Assembly: GCA_002314945.1 (NCBI GenBank)
Contig: DCHV01000025.1
Location: 2,970-29,801 of the forward strand
Length of the DNA stretch: 26,832 bases
Origin: Prevotellaceae bacterium UBA1743
GTDB lineage: Bacteria; Bacteroidota; Bacteroidia; Bacteroidales; Bacteroidaceae
Direction of reading: 5' to 3'
A program made the position numbers and the translations under genes. A model generated the notes under the pieces. It was given only the letters and a program-made list of their open reading frames with translations. It was not told where the DNA came from and ran no database searches. Positions 1 through 8,984 of this stretch are shown here, in pieces. Position 1 is the first letter of the stretch. Each line of letters begins with the position of its first letter.

Positions 1-452
1 TATTGACTGTGTTAGGCGTAGTGGCCGCCCCCATTACCACGGGTGACACCGCTTTTCGCAGTGCTCGGTTGATGGTGGCTGATTTTATGCATTTCAAGCA
101 GGATAAACTATGGCAACGCCTGGCTTTGGCATTGCCGCTCTTTGCTGTTGCCGTTGTCATTATGCAGGTGGATTTCTCCGTCCTATGGCGTTATTTCGGT
201 TGGAGCAATCAGACATTGGGATGTCTTACATTATGGGCGGTGACGGTATATTTGGCACGTCAGGCGAAATTCTATTGGATCTCGTTGCTGCCTGCCATGT
301 TCATGACGTTGGTGTGTACCAGTTACATCATGTATGCACCAGAAGGCTTCCAATTGCCATGGATGGCAAGTGTGGTGGTAGGAGTTGTGCTGATGTTGGT
401 GAGTACGGCTTTCTTCTTCCGCTTTATCGTTCGACGTAACAAGGATAAGTGA
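1..452 (+). CDS. cstA: CstA-family carbon starvation / peptide transporter, C-terminal part
   Basis: The visible 149+ residues are the C-terminal end of an inner-membrane CstA-family protein; the gene begins before base 1, so the first in-frame TTG at 3 is not a real start. The family mark GDTAFRSAR lies near residues 14-22, followed by about four hydrophobic segments (roughly 40-55, 70-85, 92-112 and 120-143) and a basic tail RRNKDK. CstA-type proteins import peptides, and in some bacteria pyruvate, when carbon is scarce. The stop TGA lies 29 bp inside the convergent ferredoxin/nitroreductase gene. Family assignment is firm; substrate is not readable from this fragment. Confidence 0.88.
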   Translation, partial: LTVLGVVAAPITTGDTAFRSARLMVADFMHFKQDKLWQRLALALPLFAVAVVIMQVDFSVLWRYFGWSNQTLGCLTLWAVTVYLARQAKFYWISLLPAMFMTLVCTSYIMYAPEGFQLPWMASVVVGVVLMLVSTAFFFRFIVRRNKDK

Positions 453-1281
453 AAGCGGGTATTCCCAAACCCATCAACGCATATACCTTCTGATTCTTAG
501 GAATACGGAGCAGACGGGCAGTCTGTTTCGTGCCTCTTATTTTGAAGGCTGTAGCCACGAAACCCATATACACCTGTGATACCCCGAGCGTCTCCGCCAT
601 CAACGAGGCGTTCTGGTACGAGAGGTTGCAATCCTGCCATCCGAAATCATACTTTTCAGGTGCCGTGAAGGCCAGTAAAGCAACGACGTTGCAAGTGGCA
701 GGGCGGAGACCTTTCTTCCATTCCTTCTCCATAGCCAACAGAGCTGGAGATTCGGCATACAGATCTTCCAGAAAGGGACGCAGGATGGGTTTTATCAAGG
801 GATGCAGCATCACTTTGGCCAAGCGTGTAAATAAACGCATGGTACTGTCTTCCACGGCTTGGATAAGTGAGGCATCCGTAATGAGGTGCCATTGTACCAG
901 ACGCGAATTCTCGGCCGTGGGAGCATAGCGTGCCGCCTCCAATATCTTGTCCATAGCATCGGAGGGAATGGGGCGACTGGTGATGGTACGGTTGCTCCTG
1001 CGCGATCGCATAAGTTCCATCAGACTGTCTGGTGACGGGAGTAGTGACTTATCTACGAGATGGATCTTTTCGTTGGGGAATGATTCGTGATGAATAGCCT
1101 CCTGAGGGCATACATCCACGCAATGCCCGCATTGGATGCACACCATTTCTTCCTGTGATATCAGGATGGAGTCCTCTTTCCCGACTTGCACCAATACTCT
1201 CTGTGGACAAACTGTAGCGCATTTCCCGCAGCGGATGCATTTGGTCTCGTCTATGTGTATTTCCATCTTCTCGACTTTCAT
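424..1281 (-). CDS. 2x[4Fe-4S] ferredoxin-nitroreductase fusion protein
   Basis: This 285-residue cytoplasmic protein has an N-terminal double ferredoxin domain with C15, C18, C21, C25 and C48, C51, C54, C58 (two CxxCxxCxxxC motifs), then a nitroreductase-fold domain from about residue 87 that begins with the RRSNRTITSRPI motif and includes ARYAPTAENS. Such fusions are FMN flavoproteins that take electrons from reduced ferredoxin-type clusters; the acceptor is unknown here. M1 is chosen because the promoter element at 1309-1316 leaves a leader of about 20 nt; M6 (1266) is a possible alternative. Its 3' end overlaps cstA by 29 bp in the opposite direction. It appears to be a single-gene unit. 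Confidence 0.85.
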   Translation of the reverse strand: MKVEKMEIHIDETKCIRCGKCATVCPQRVLVQVGKEDSILISQEEMVCIQCGHCVDVCPQEAIHHESFPNEKIHLVDKSLLPSPDSLMELMRSRRSNRTITSRPIPSDAMDKILEAARYAPTAENSRLVQWHLITDASLIQAVEDSTMRLFTRLAKVMLHPLIKPILRPFLEDLYAESPALLAMEKEWKKGLRPATCNVVALLAFTAPEKYDFGWQDCNLSYQNASLMAETLGVSQVYMGFVATAFKIRGTKQTARLLRIPKNQKVYALMGLGIPAFTYPCYVER

Positions 1282-1308
1282 AATTGTTTAATTTATCTGA
1301 TGTACATG

Positions 1309-1316
1309 CAAAGGTA
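1309..1316 (-). promoter_or_regulatory. Bacteroidales -7 promoter element TACCTTTG
   Basis: The reverse strand reads TACCTTTG, a full match to the TAnnTTTG element of the Bacteroidales primary sigma factor, 28 bp before the ferredoxin-nitroreductase start. No clear -33 TTTG partner is visible at the usual distance. Confidence 0.6.
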
Positions 1317-1411
1317 GGTAAAATATGCGGAAACGGTGTACCGAATGTTATTTCTTGCATAATGGTGGGTTAAATTTTGTTGAAAAGGAAATAAGTTTGT
1401 GTTTTATTTTA

Positions 1412-1419
1412 TACTTTTG
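1412..1419 (+). promoter_or_regulatory. Bacteroidales -7 promoter element TACTTTTG
   Basis: TACTTTTG matches TAnnTTTG and lies 32 bp before the start of the outer-membrane barrel gene. A TTTG at 1396-1399 is closer than the usual -33 box, so only the -7 box is claimed. Confidence 0.6.
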
Positions 1420-1450
1420 CAATTGTTAATGTTGAAAAATACAAATAGAA

Positions 1451-1954
1451 ATGAAAATGAAGAAATTATTTTTGGTTTTGTGCATGGCCGTGTTTTCATT
1501 GGGAGCTTCGGCTCAGTTTGAGAAATACACATCGTATGTGAGTATGTCAGTGAGGAGTTTGGACCTAAGTTTCAATAATATAGAAAAGTTAAATTTCGGT
1601 CTGAGTCTCACGGGTGGTTATTTTCTGGAAGATGCATGGATGGTGTATGGCGGAGTAGGATATTCCCACAAGTATGAGGATGACATGTTCAACGTGTCAG
1701 CTGGCGGAAGGTACTATATCTATCAGAACGGATTATACCTCAACTTAGGTGCGAAGTACCAGTATCACAATGCTTACTATCCCTCCTACCTGCACAAAGT
1801 GCACAATATCTACCTTACTCCGGAGGTGGGGTATTGCTTCTACCTGAACCATTTCCTCAGTATTGAACCGGCTATATACTACGATATGAGTATGAACCAC
1901 TTCTCTGATTTCAGTACCGTAGGATTCCGTGTAGGGGTAGGTTATTATTTCTAA
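1451..1954 (+). CDS. Small outer-membrane beta-barrel protein (porin-like family)
   Basis: This 167-residue precursor starts with a clear Sec signal peptide, with cleavage expected after SLGASA (about residue 21). The mature part consists of short alternating polar/aromatic strands such as GGYFLEDAWMVYGGVGYSH and ends FRVGVGYYF, with the terminal aromatic residue typical of BAM-assembled outer-membrane barrels. The size suits an 8-strand barrel of the OmpW/OmpX-like porin group. The specific function is unknown. A terminator hairpin follows at 1976-2006 inside the convergent uvrA gene, and the stop codons of the two genes share the sequence CTAA. Confidence 0.8.
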   Translation: MKMKKLFLVLCMAVFSLGASAQFEKYTSYVSMSVRSLDLSFNNIEKLNFGLSLTGGYFLEDAWMVYGGVGYSHKYEDDMFNVSAGGRYYIYQNGLYLNLGAKYQYHNAYYPSYLHKVHNIYLTPEVGYCFYLNHFLSIEPAIYYDMSMNHFSDFSTVGFRVGVGYYF

Positions 1955-4803
1955 TTCGATAATTTGTTGCGAAGGAATTGCCCGGTATAACTTGCCGGGC
2001 AATTTTGTATCTCCTCGGGAGTGCCAGATGCAACGATTTGACCTCCTGCATTGCCACCTTCAGGACCGAGATCGATTACATAGTCGGCACTCTTGATCAC
2101 CTCCATATTGTGTTCGATGATGAGGATGGTATGCTCTCTTTGTATCAGTGCATCGAAAGCAGCAAGGAGTCGCTTGATGTCGTGGAAATGCAAGCCTGTG
2201 GTGGGCTCATCGAAAATGAATAGCGTGGGCACATGTTTCTCCATGCCCAAATAATAGGCCAACTTAGTGCGCTGGTTCTCTCCTCCAGATAGGGTGGAGG
2301 AAGATTGTCCCAGTTTGATGTAACCCAGTCCGACATCTTGGAGCGGCTTGAGAAGTGCCTTGATGCGGGGCTGCGGATTCTCGGTGAAGAATTCGATGGC
2401 TTGGTTGACGGTCATATCCAGGATGTCATACACATTCTTCCCCTGGTAGCGTACATCCAGTATGTCGCGTTTGAACCTTTGCCCATGACAGGATTCACAC
2501 GTCAGGACAAGATCGGCCATGAACTGCATCTCCACCGTCACGCTGCCTTCTCCCTTGCATTCCTCACATCGTCCGCCTTCTGTATTGAAACTGAAGAACC
2601 CAGGTGTATATCCCATCTGTTTGGCTAATGTCTGTGCTGCAAGCAGTCTGCGTATCTCATCCCACGCCTTGACGTAGGTGACAGGATTGGATCGTGTACT
2701 CTTTCCAATTGGATTTTGGTTGATGAACTCCACTGCCTTGATTCTATCGAGATTACCCCCAAGTGATACGAATTCCCCAGGGCGATCTGCAATTTGATCC
2801 AATTGACGTTTCATCGCATTGTACAGGATGTCGCGTACAAGGCTACTTTTTCCACTTCCGCTCACACCCGTCACAACGGTCATCACATTCAGGGGGAAAC
2901 GTACGTCTATCCCTTTCAGATTGTTGGCCCTGGCACCCTTAACCTCGATGTAATTGTTCCAGGGTCTGCGGGAGAAGGGTACGGGGATTGTATCCCTGCC
3001 TGTGAGGAAATCGTAGGTGTGGGAATGAACATCTGGATGAGGTTGTTCCAATAGACGGGCATCAGGTACGCCACACCAGACGACCTCTCCTCCCAGACGA
3101 CCTGCCTCGGGACCTATGTCGATGATGTAATCGGCACTTCGGATGACTTCTTCATCGTGCTCTACCACCACTACGGTGTTGCCTAAGTCGCGCAACTGTT
3201 TCAGTACTTTGATGAGCCTGTCTGTATCCCGACTGTGCAATCCGATACTGGGTTCGTCAAGGATATAGAGTGATCCCTCAAGGCTGCTGCCAAGGCTGGT
3301 GGCAAGGTTGATACGTTGGCTTTCTCCTCCGGAAAGGCTGTTCGAGGGACGATTCAGGGTGAGATAGCCCAATCCTACATCCATCAGGAATTGCAGACGG
3401 TTGTTTATCTCCGTCAGAATCCTTTTTGCAACCTGTTGCTCATGTTCGTCCAAGGTTAGACGGCCAAACCATTCTTGCAGTTCAGAGACAGGCATCTCCA
3501 CCAGTTGAGTGATGCTGCATCCTCCTACATTCACGTAATTAGCCTCGGGTTTCAAGCGTGTTCCATGGCATTTTGGACAAGTCGTCTTGCCACGGTAGCG
3601 TGCCAGCATCACACGGTTTTGTATTTTGTATTGACCTTGCTTGAGCATCTCGAAGAAAGCATCGATACTTACAAGGCCCCATTCTTTTTCTTCTGGGTAG
3701 AGCTTCTTCTTTTCTTTGGGTAGTGAGACTGGGAACGTGCCATGCCACAGCCAGTCCTTTTCCTCCTGCGTAAGGTCGAAATAGGGCTTGAAAACAGGGA
3801 ATCCGCGCTCTGAATTGAAGCGGATGAACCAATCCTTCCACTCGGACATCTTGTCTCCTCGCCAACATACCACAGCCCCCTCGTACACGCTCAAGGCACT
3901 ATTTGGGATCACCAGATGCTCGTCAATACCGATCACCTTGCCGAATCCTTCACATTCTGGGCAGGCACCCATGGGAGAGTTGAAGGCAAAGAGATTGTCC
4001 GATGGTTTTTCGAAGGTGATGCCGTCTGCCTCGAAACGGGTACTGAACACGAATTGTTCTCCGTCAGGGACAAATTGCAGGTAGCATTCTCCTCTTCCCT
4101 CGTAGAAGGCTGTCTCGGCCGAATCGGTGAGTCGGCTTATCGTGTCTTTCTCATTCTTTACACTGAGTCGGTCCACCAGGAGGCAACATTCATCGGATGT
4201 GGTGTTACTGTCTTGCTGAAAGGTATCAATGGGAATGATTTCTCCATTTGCGAGCAGACGGCTGAATCCGTTCTTCTGACAGATTTCGAGATGTTGCTCC
4301 AGGGTGCGTCCCTCGGGTACGTGCAAGGGGCATAAGACCATGAAACGGGCACCTACAGGATGTTCCAGCATACAACGTACCACATCCTCGGGTGTGTGGC
4401 ATTTCACTTCATTTCCGCTGATTGGACTGATGGTGTGTCCAACCTTGGCGAAAAGAAGACGCAGATACTCGTAGATTTCCGTACTTGTGCCTACAGTACT
4501 GCGCGGATTGCTGCTCGTTACCTTCTGCTCTATGGCAATGGCGGGTGGAATACCCTTGATGTAGTCGCATTCGGGTTTGTTCAGCCTGCCTAAGAATTGT
4601 CGGGCATAACTACTCAGACTTTCTACATAACGGCGTTGGCCTTCGGCATATAAGGTGTCGAAGGCCAGACTGCTTTTTCCGCTACCACTGAGTCCTGTGA
4701 TGACAATGAGTTTGTCGCGAGGGATAGTCAGGTCGATGTTCTTCAGGTTGTTGACCTTGGCTCCCTTGATGAGGATGGACTCGGTACTCGTTTCTTTTTC
4801 CAC
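1951..4803 (-). CDS. uvrA: Excinuclease ABC subunit A (UvrA)
   Basis: UvrA is the DNA-damage sensor of nucleotide excision repair; a dimer loads UvrB at lesions. The 950-residue protein is full length. It shows two ABC ATPase modules: Walker A GLSGSGKS at 37-44 and GVSGSGKS at 646-653, and signature LSGGE at about 490-494 and 838-842, each followed by a Walker B ending in DEP. The second zinc finger C746-C749-C769-C772 (CxxC-x19-CxxC) is intact. In the first half the paired CxxC usually found shortly before the FNxPxGACPxC stretch is absent (residues about 262-280 have no cysteine), while CPEC (291-294) and CPKC (419-422) remain. The start lies 11 bp after the fucosidase gene, so the two are probably co-transcribed. 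Confidence 0.96.
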   Translation of the reverse strand: MEKETSTESILIKGAKVNNLKNIDLTIPRDKLIVITGLSGSGKSSLAFDTLYAEGQRRYVESLSSYARQFLGRLNKPECDYIKGIPPAIAIEQKVTSSNPRSTVGTSTEIYEYLRLLFAKVGHTISPISGNEVKCHTPEDVVRCMLEHPVGARFMVLCPLHVPEGRTLEQHLEICQKNGFSRLLANGEIIPIDTFQQDSNTTSDECCLLVDRLSVKNEKDTISRLTDSAETAFYEGRGECYLQFVPDGEQFVFSTRFEADGITFEKPSDNLFAFNSPMGACPECEGFGKVIGIDEHLVIPNSALSVYEGAVVCWRGDKMSEWKDWFIRFNSERGFPVFKPYFDLTQEEKDWLWHGTFPVSLPKEKKKLYPEEKEWGLVSIDAFFEMLKQGQYKIQNRVMLARYRGKTTCPKCHGTRLKPEANYVNVGGCSITQLVEMPVSELQEWFGRLTLDEHEQQVAKRILTEINNRLQFLMDVGLGYLTLNRPSNSLSGGESQRINLATSLGSSLEGSLYILDEPSIGLHSRDTDRLIKVLKQLRDLGNTVVVVEHDEEVIRSADYIIDIGPEAGRLGGEVVWCGVPDARLLEQPHPDVHSHTYDFLTGRDTIPVPFSRRPWNNYIEVKGARANNLKGIDVRFPLNVMTVVTGVSGSGKSSLVRDILYNAMKRQLDQIADRPGEFVSLGGNLDRIKAVEFINQNPIGKSTRSNPVTYVKAWDEIRRLLAAQTLAKQMGYTPGFFSFNTEGGRCEECKGEGSVTVEMQFMADLVLTCESCHGQRFKRDILDVRYQGKNVYDILDMTVNQAIEFFTENPQPRIKALLKPLQDVGLGYIKLGQSSSTLSGGENQRTKLAYYLGMEKHVPTLFIFDEPTTGLHFHDIKRLLAAFDALIQREHTILIIEHNMEVIKSADYVIDLGPEGGNAGGQIVASGTPEEIQNCPASYTGQFLRNKLSN
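1976..2006 (+). terminator. Intrinsic terminator of the OM barrel gene, embedded in the uvrA 3' end
   Basis: The arms AATTGCCCGG (1976-1985) and CCGGGCAATT (1995-2004) form a perfect 10-bp GC-rich stem with a 9-nt loop, followed by TTTTG. It lies 22 bp after the barrel gene's stop and on the opposite strand codes for part of the last residues of UvrA. Confidence 0.75.
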
Positions 4804-4814
4804 TTTTTGTCAGT

Positions 4815-6275
4815 TCATTTCTTGTAAGAGGATTCGTAGAACTTGATGTCGGACAGGACAGGACAAGCTTTCGAATCCAGGATGTAGAGGCGCATGGCTG
4901 TTGCCTTTACGTCATCGAAGCGTAGGAGGCGCTTGTTGCCGATGGTGGAACCTTCACCTACCGTCTTCCAACTCCCGTCTTCCATCTGAGCTTCCATGCG
5001 GAACTTGTAGATACGTTGTCCCAGAGGGAGATATTCGCGTATCATGGCACGGTTTACGGTAGTGGGCTTCTTGAAGGTGAATGTCAACATACCACGTTGT
5101 GTCAGGTCGTCGGTAGCCCAATATGTGTCGTCCTTGCTGTCGATAGCCTTGCTCGCATCGTAGTTCTTGCAGTTCCCGCGTACGTTGGTGGCTTCTGCCT
5201 TTGCAATCTGTTTGTTCACACAGTTGCCGAATTCCTTTTTCAGGGCTTCGCCGAGTCCTTCCAGTGAACGTACGTCTTCGTCGTTCAGCAGACCTTTCTT
5301 GTTGGGAGGGAGGTTCAGGATCAGGTTTGCGCCTCGTCCGATGGAGTTGTAGTAAATTTCCAACAGTTGATCCACGCTTTTCACCTTGTCGTTTTCCGAT
5401 TCGTGGAAGAACCATCCCGGGCGAATGGACACATCCACCTCGGCAGGAATCCAGTCCGTGCCATTGAATTCTCCGTGTCCCAGTCCGTAGCTGTCAGCTT
5501 CCCCGGGGAAATAGTTTGCACCTGTGATGGCACCCCAGTTCGGTTGACCTACATAGCCGCTCTCATTGCCGCACCAACGTGTGTCGGGGCCACCGTCGCT
5601 GAAGATACAGGCATTGGGTTCCATCTCACGCACGATGGCATTCGTGTTCTTCCAGTCGTAGTATGTCTTTCTGTCTATCTGGCGCTTCTCGTTCTTGCCG
5701 CCATAGTATCCGTCACCTCCGTTGGCTCCGTCCTGCCATACCTCGAAGACTGGGCCATACTTGGAAAACAATTCGCGGTACTGACCGCGGAAATAGTCGA
5801 TGTAGGCCGGCGTGCCATATCGCATATCGTGGCGATCCCAGGGTGACAGATAGACACCGAATTTCAGTCCGTATTTGCGTGCAGCCTTTGCTACCTCGCC
5901 TACCACATCCCCCTTACCATTGCGCCAACTGCTGTTTTTCACCGAATAGTCGGTCAGTTCGGTTGGCCACAGACAGAAACCGTCATGGTGTTTGCAGGTC
6001 AGTACGACACCCTTCATGCCAGCTGCTTTCATGGCTCGTATCCATTGTTCCACGTCCATTTCGGCGGGATTGAAGATATTGGGATCTGCATCGCCATATC
6101 CCCATTCCAGATCGTTGAATGTATTGGTGGTGAAATGGACGAATCCGTAGAAGTTGAGTTCGTGCCATGCCAACTGTCGTGCGGAGGGAGTAGGTCCGAA
6201 AGGCTTCGGTGCATCCACTTTTGCATTTGCGCTCATCGAGAGGAGTACGAAGAGGATAGAGAGGGTCTTTCTCAT
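4815..6275 (-). CDS. GH29 alpha-L-fucosidase with C-terminal F5/8-type carbohydrate-binding domain
   Basis: This 486-residue secreted enzyme removes alpha-linked L-fucose (or possibly the similar L-galactose) from glycans. It has a signal peptide (residues 1-18, ending SANA), then the GH29 catalytic barrel with the conserved stretches HFTTNTF, KHHDGFCLWPT and FGVYLSPWDRH. The likely nucleophile is D182 in FEVWQDGANGG; E238 in RWCGNESG is the best acid/base candidate by analogy with GH29-B enzymes. Residues from about 355 form a discoidin-like (F5/8C, CBM32-like) domain containing ATDDLTQRG. The layout suggests the alpha-1,3/1,4-specific GH29-B subgroup. It follows the dcp gene by 43 bp with no promoter element seen in the gap, and precedes uvrA by 11 bp. 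Confidence 0.9.
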   Translation of the reverse strand: MRKTLSILFVLLSMSANAKVDAPKPFGPTPSARQLAWHELNFYGFVHFTTNTFNDLEWGYGDADPNIFNPAEMDVEQWIRAMKAAGMKGVVLTCKHHDGFCLWPTELTDYSVKNSSWRNGKGDVVGEVAKAARKYGLKFGVYLSPWDRHDMRYGTPAYIDYFRGQYRELFSKYGPVFEVWQDGANGGDGYYGGKNEKRQIDRKTYYDWKNTNAIVREMEPNACIFSDGGPDTRWCGNESGYVGQPNWGAITGANYFPGEADSYGLGHGEFNGTDWIPAEVDVSIRPGWFFHESENDKVKSVDQLLEIYYNSIGRGANLILNLPPNKKGLLNDEDVRSLEGLGEALKKEFGNCVNKQIAKAEATNVRGNCKNYDASKAIDSKDDTYWATDDLTQRGMLTFTFKKPTTVNRAMIREYLPLGQRIYKFRMEAQMEDGSWKTVGEGSTIGNKRLLRFDDVKATAMRLYILDSKACPVLSDIKFYESSYKK

Positions 6276-6318
6276 TGTGTGATGATGTTTTAGGTGTGAA
6301 TATTTGATGAAATAATGT

Positions 6319-8436
6319 TTATTCAGTTTGTTGGGTGATGCCTAATTTGTCCAGCAGAGCCTTTGGCTGTGGGTCATGGCCTCGGAAATTGCGGTATAAG
6401 GTCGCTTCATCCTCCGTGCTGCCCTTGCTCAGGATCTCGCGTCGGAAAGCATCGGATACCTCGCGATTGAAAATGCCCTTTTCCTGGAAGAGAGAGTATG
6501 CATCTGCCTCCAATACCTCAGCCCATTTATAGGAATAATATCCTGCTGCATAGCCGCCTGCAAAGATGTGGTTGAAAGCGGTGGAGATGCAAGCTCCGGG
6601 CAAGGCTGGGATTACGCGGGTGGGAGCCAGTATCTTGTCCTCGTATTCCAACGTTCCCTCGGCAGGCAGTTCGGTCAGGTTGTGCCATGCCATATCCAGT
6701 AGGGCAAACTGCAGTTGGCGTACCTGCCCGTAGGCAGCCATGTAGTTCTTGGCAGCAATGATCTTATCCACCAGTTCGTCGGGGATGGACTCTCCCGTCT
6801 GGTAATGCTTGGCAAAGGGTTTCAGGTATTCCTTCTCGAATGCCCAGTTCTCGTTGATCTGCGAGGGGAGTTCCACGAAGTCGTGATCCACACTGGTACC
6901 TGCTAAGGAAGGGTAGGAAGCCTCTGTGAGCATACCATGCAGCGAATGTCCGAACTCGTGCATGAAGGTCGTCAGTTCATCGTGGGTGAGCAGCGAGGGG
7001 GTATTCTCCGTCGGCTTGCTGAAGTTTGTCACGATGGTCACGAAGGGACGGTGCTCCACGCCATTGCGGATGCTCTGTCCTTCGAACTCCGTCATCCATG
7101 CTCCCGACCGCTTCGAGGCACGGGGGAAGAAGTCGGCATAGAACAGCGCCATGTGGCGGCCTGTCTCGTCCTTTACGTCATACACTCTCACATCAGGGTG
7201 ATAGCCAGGGATGTCAGGACGTTCCTCAAACTGGAGCCCGTATAATTTGGAAGCCAGACCGAATACGGCATGGATGCAACTATCCAGGGGGAAGTAAGGC
7301 TTCAACTGCTCATCGCTCACGGCATATTTTGCCATCTTGTATTTCTCGGACCAATAGGAGAAGTCCCAGGGCTGCAGTTCATCCTCCTCAAAACCGTTTT
7401 CCTTGGCGTAGGCCAGCAGCGTGGCCACTTCCTGTTTGGCAACAGGCATGGATGGTTCCAACAGCTCATCGATGAATTCATAGATCTTCTGGGTCGATTT
7501 CACCATGCGTTCCTCCGTGTTGTAGTCGGCCAGGGTCTTGTATCCGAGCATGTTGCACAACTTGATGCGCAGCTGAGCAATCTGTCGGCACACCTCCGTG
7601 TTGTCATTCTCGCCACCGATGGCCTTGGTGTTGTACGCAGTATAGATCTGCTTGCGCAGGTCACGACGCTCGCTGTATTGCATGAAGGGGCCGTAGCTGG
7701 GATAGCTCAGGTCGAAGGTCCATCCCTCCTGTCCCTTCTCCTTTGCCGTCTGTGCGCCCAGGTCGAGGACAAACTGCGGGAGACCTGCTACTTCCTCCTC
7801 CTTCGTCAGGTTGAGCGTGTAGGCATTGGTGGCAGCCAGCGCATTCTTGCCGAATTGCAGGCTGGCCAAGGACATTTCCTCTGTCAGTTTGCTGAACGTC
7901 TTCTTGTTCTCCTCCGAGAGTAAGGCACCGCTGCGTACAAAGGACTTGTATGTCTTCTCCAGCAGACGTTGTTGTTCTCGGTTCAGACCCAGTTCGTCGC
8001 GTTTGTCATACACCGCCTTCACACGGTCGAAGAGAGGCTTGTTCAGCGAGGAATACATCGAGTAGTCATTCAGCATTGGAGTCACCTTCTCTGCGATTTC
8101 CTCCATCTGGTCGTTGGTGTCAGCCTCTTTCAGGGCAAAGAAGATGCCTAACACGCGTGTCAGGGTTTCCCCTGCAAATTCCAGAGCCTCGATTGTGTTT
8201 TCAAAGGTAGGCTCCTCCTTGCAGTTGACGATGGCGTCTATGTCAGCCTTTCCCTCCTTGATGCCCTGTTCAAAGGCAGGCAGGTAGTGTTCCGACTTTA
8301 TTTCGTTGAAAGCGGGTGCTCCGTAGGGGAGTTTCGATTCGGTAAGCAATGGATTATTGTTCATGTTGCACGATGTTAGGATAGCGGATGCAACCGCTAC
8401 GGTCAGGGCTTTGCCCCATTTTATGGATTCGTTCAT
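6319..8436 (-). CDS. dcp: M3-family peptidyl-dipeptidase (Dcp-type) lipoprotein
   Basis: This 705-residue zinc metallopeptidase removes C-terminal dipeptides from peptides. The M3 zinc site is complete: HEFGH at 493-497 and the third ligand E522 in DFVELPSQ, spaced 29 residues from H493 as in the family. The N-terminus has a lipoprotein signal with lipobox LTSC (C23), so the enzyme is expected to be membrane-anchored in the envelope, unlike the cytoplasmic E. coli Dcp. It lies 18 bp after luxS and 43 bp before the fucosidase gene. The name dcp is by family resemblance; oligopeptidase A-like activity is not excluded. Confidence 0.92.
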   Translation of the reverse strand: MNESIKWGKALTVAVASAILTSCNMNNNPLLTESKLPYGAPAFNEIKSEHYLPAFEQGIKEGKADIDAIVNCKEEPTFENTIEALEFAGETLTRVLGIFFALKEADTNDQMEEIAEKVTPMLNDYSMYSSLNKPLFDRVKAVYDKRDELGLNREQQRLLEKTYKSFVRSGALLSEENKKTFSKLTEEMSLASLQFGKNALAATNAYTLNLTKEEEVAGLPQFVLDLGAQTAKEKGQEGWTFDLSYPSYGPFMQYSERRDLRKQIYTAYNTKAIGGENDNTEVCRQIAQLRIKLCNMLGYKTLADYNTEERMVKSTQKIYEFIDELLEPSMPVAKQEVATLLAYAKENGFEEDELQPWDFSYWSEKYKMAKYAVSDEQLKPYFPLDSCIHAVFGLASKLYGLQFEERPDIPGYHPDVRVYDVKDETGRHMALFYADFFPRASKRSGAWMTEFEGQSIRNGVEHRPFVTIVTNFSKPTENTPSLLTHDELTTFMHEFGHSLHGMLTEASYPSLAGTSVDHDFVELPSQINENWAFEKEYLKPFAKHYQTGESIPDELVDKIIAAKNYMAAYGQVRQLQFALLDMAWHNLTELPAEGTLEYEDKILAPTRVIPALPGACISTAFNHIFAGGYAAGYYSYKWAEVLEADAYSLFQEKGIFNREVSDAFRREILSKGSTEDEATLYRNFRGHDPQPKALLDKLGITQQTE

Positions 8437-8454
8437 TGTTTATTATGCTATGTG

Positions 8455-8970
8455 TTATGCGTCGAAGAAAGTCTTCCCGTGCAGGTCGGTGGGTCGCTCC
8501 GCCTTGGGATATTCACAACAGAAGGCCGTGCTCAGCCGCTGTATGTAGCGCGAGGCTTCGTATTTCGCCATCGGCAGATCATGCATCAGGTAATTGCCAC
8601 ATGTGGAGGGAGTCGTGCCCGGCACCTCATCGTTGTAGTCGCGCAGGTAGGCAAAAGCCTCCAGCATCAGATCGCGTATCACCTCGCACGGATAGCCGCC
8701 CTTCACTATCAGATAGCTTCCTGTCATACATCCCATGGGCCCCCAGTAGATGATGCGCTCCTTCCATTCCTCGTGGTTCCTCAGGTAGGTAGCCACCACG
8801 TGTTCAATCGTGTGCATGGCTGCCACCTGAATGGCAGGCTCCTGGTTAGGCGCAGTCATACGGATGTCGTAGGTCGTCAGGGTCGCACCGTTTGCTTCGT
8901 CGGTGCGTGATACATAGATGCCGGGTTGCAGGTTCGTGTGATCCACGGCAAAACTTGGGATTAGGTCCAT
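8455..8970 (-). CDS. luxS: S-ribosylhomocysteine lyase (LuxS)
   Basis: LuxS cleaves S-ribosylhomocysteine to homocysteine and DPD, the precursor of autoinducer-2, in the activated methyl cycle. The 171-residue protein is full length and holds the metal ligands H53 and H57 (HTIEH) and C124 (STCGNY), and the catalytic cysteine C81 (GPMGCMTGSYL). A purine-rich AAGGAAAGAG lies just before the start. It sits 14 bp after pfkA and 18 bp before the M3 peptidase gene, indicating one transcript. The other methyl-cycle genes are not in the window. Confidence 0.96.
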   Translation of the reverse strand: MDLIPSFAVDHTNLQPGIYVSRTDEANGATLTTYDIRMTAPNQEPAIQVAAMHTIEHVVATYLRNHEEWKERIIYWGPMGCMTGSYLIVKGGYPCEVIRDLMLEAFAYLRDYNDEVPGTTPSTCGNYLMHDLPMAKYEASRYIQRLSTAFCCEYPKAERPTDLHGKTFFDA

Positions 8971-8984
8971 ATCTCTTTCCTTCT

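Noticed and set aside
7270..7923. Long 217-codon frame opposite the M3 peptidase gene
   Set aside because: It is an antisense shadow of a gene with a complete metal site and family-normal length.
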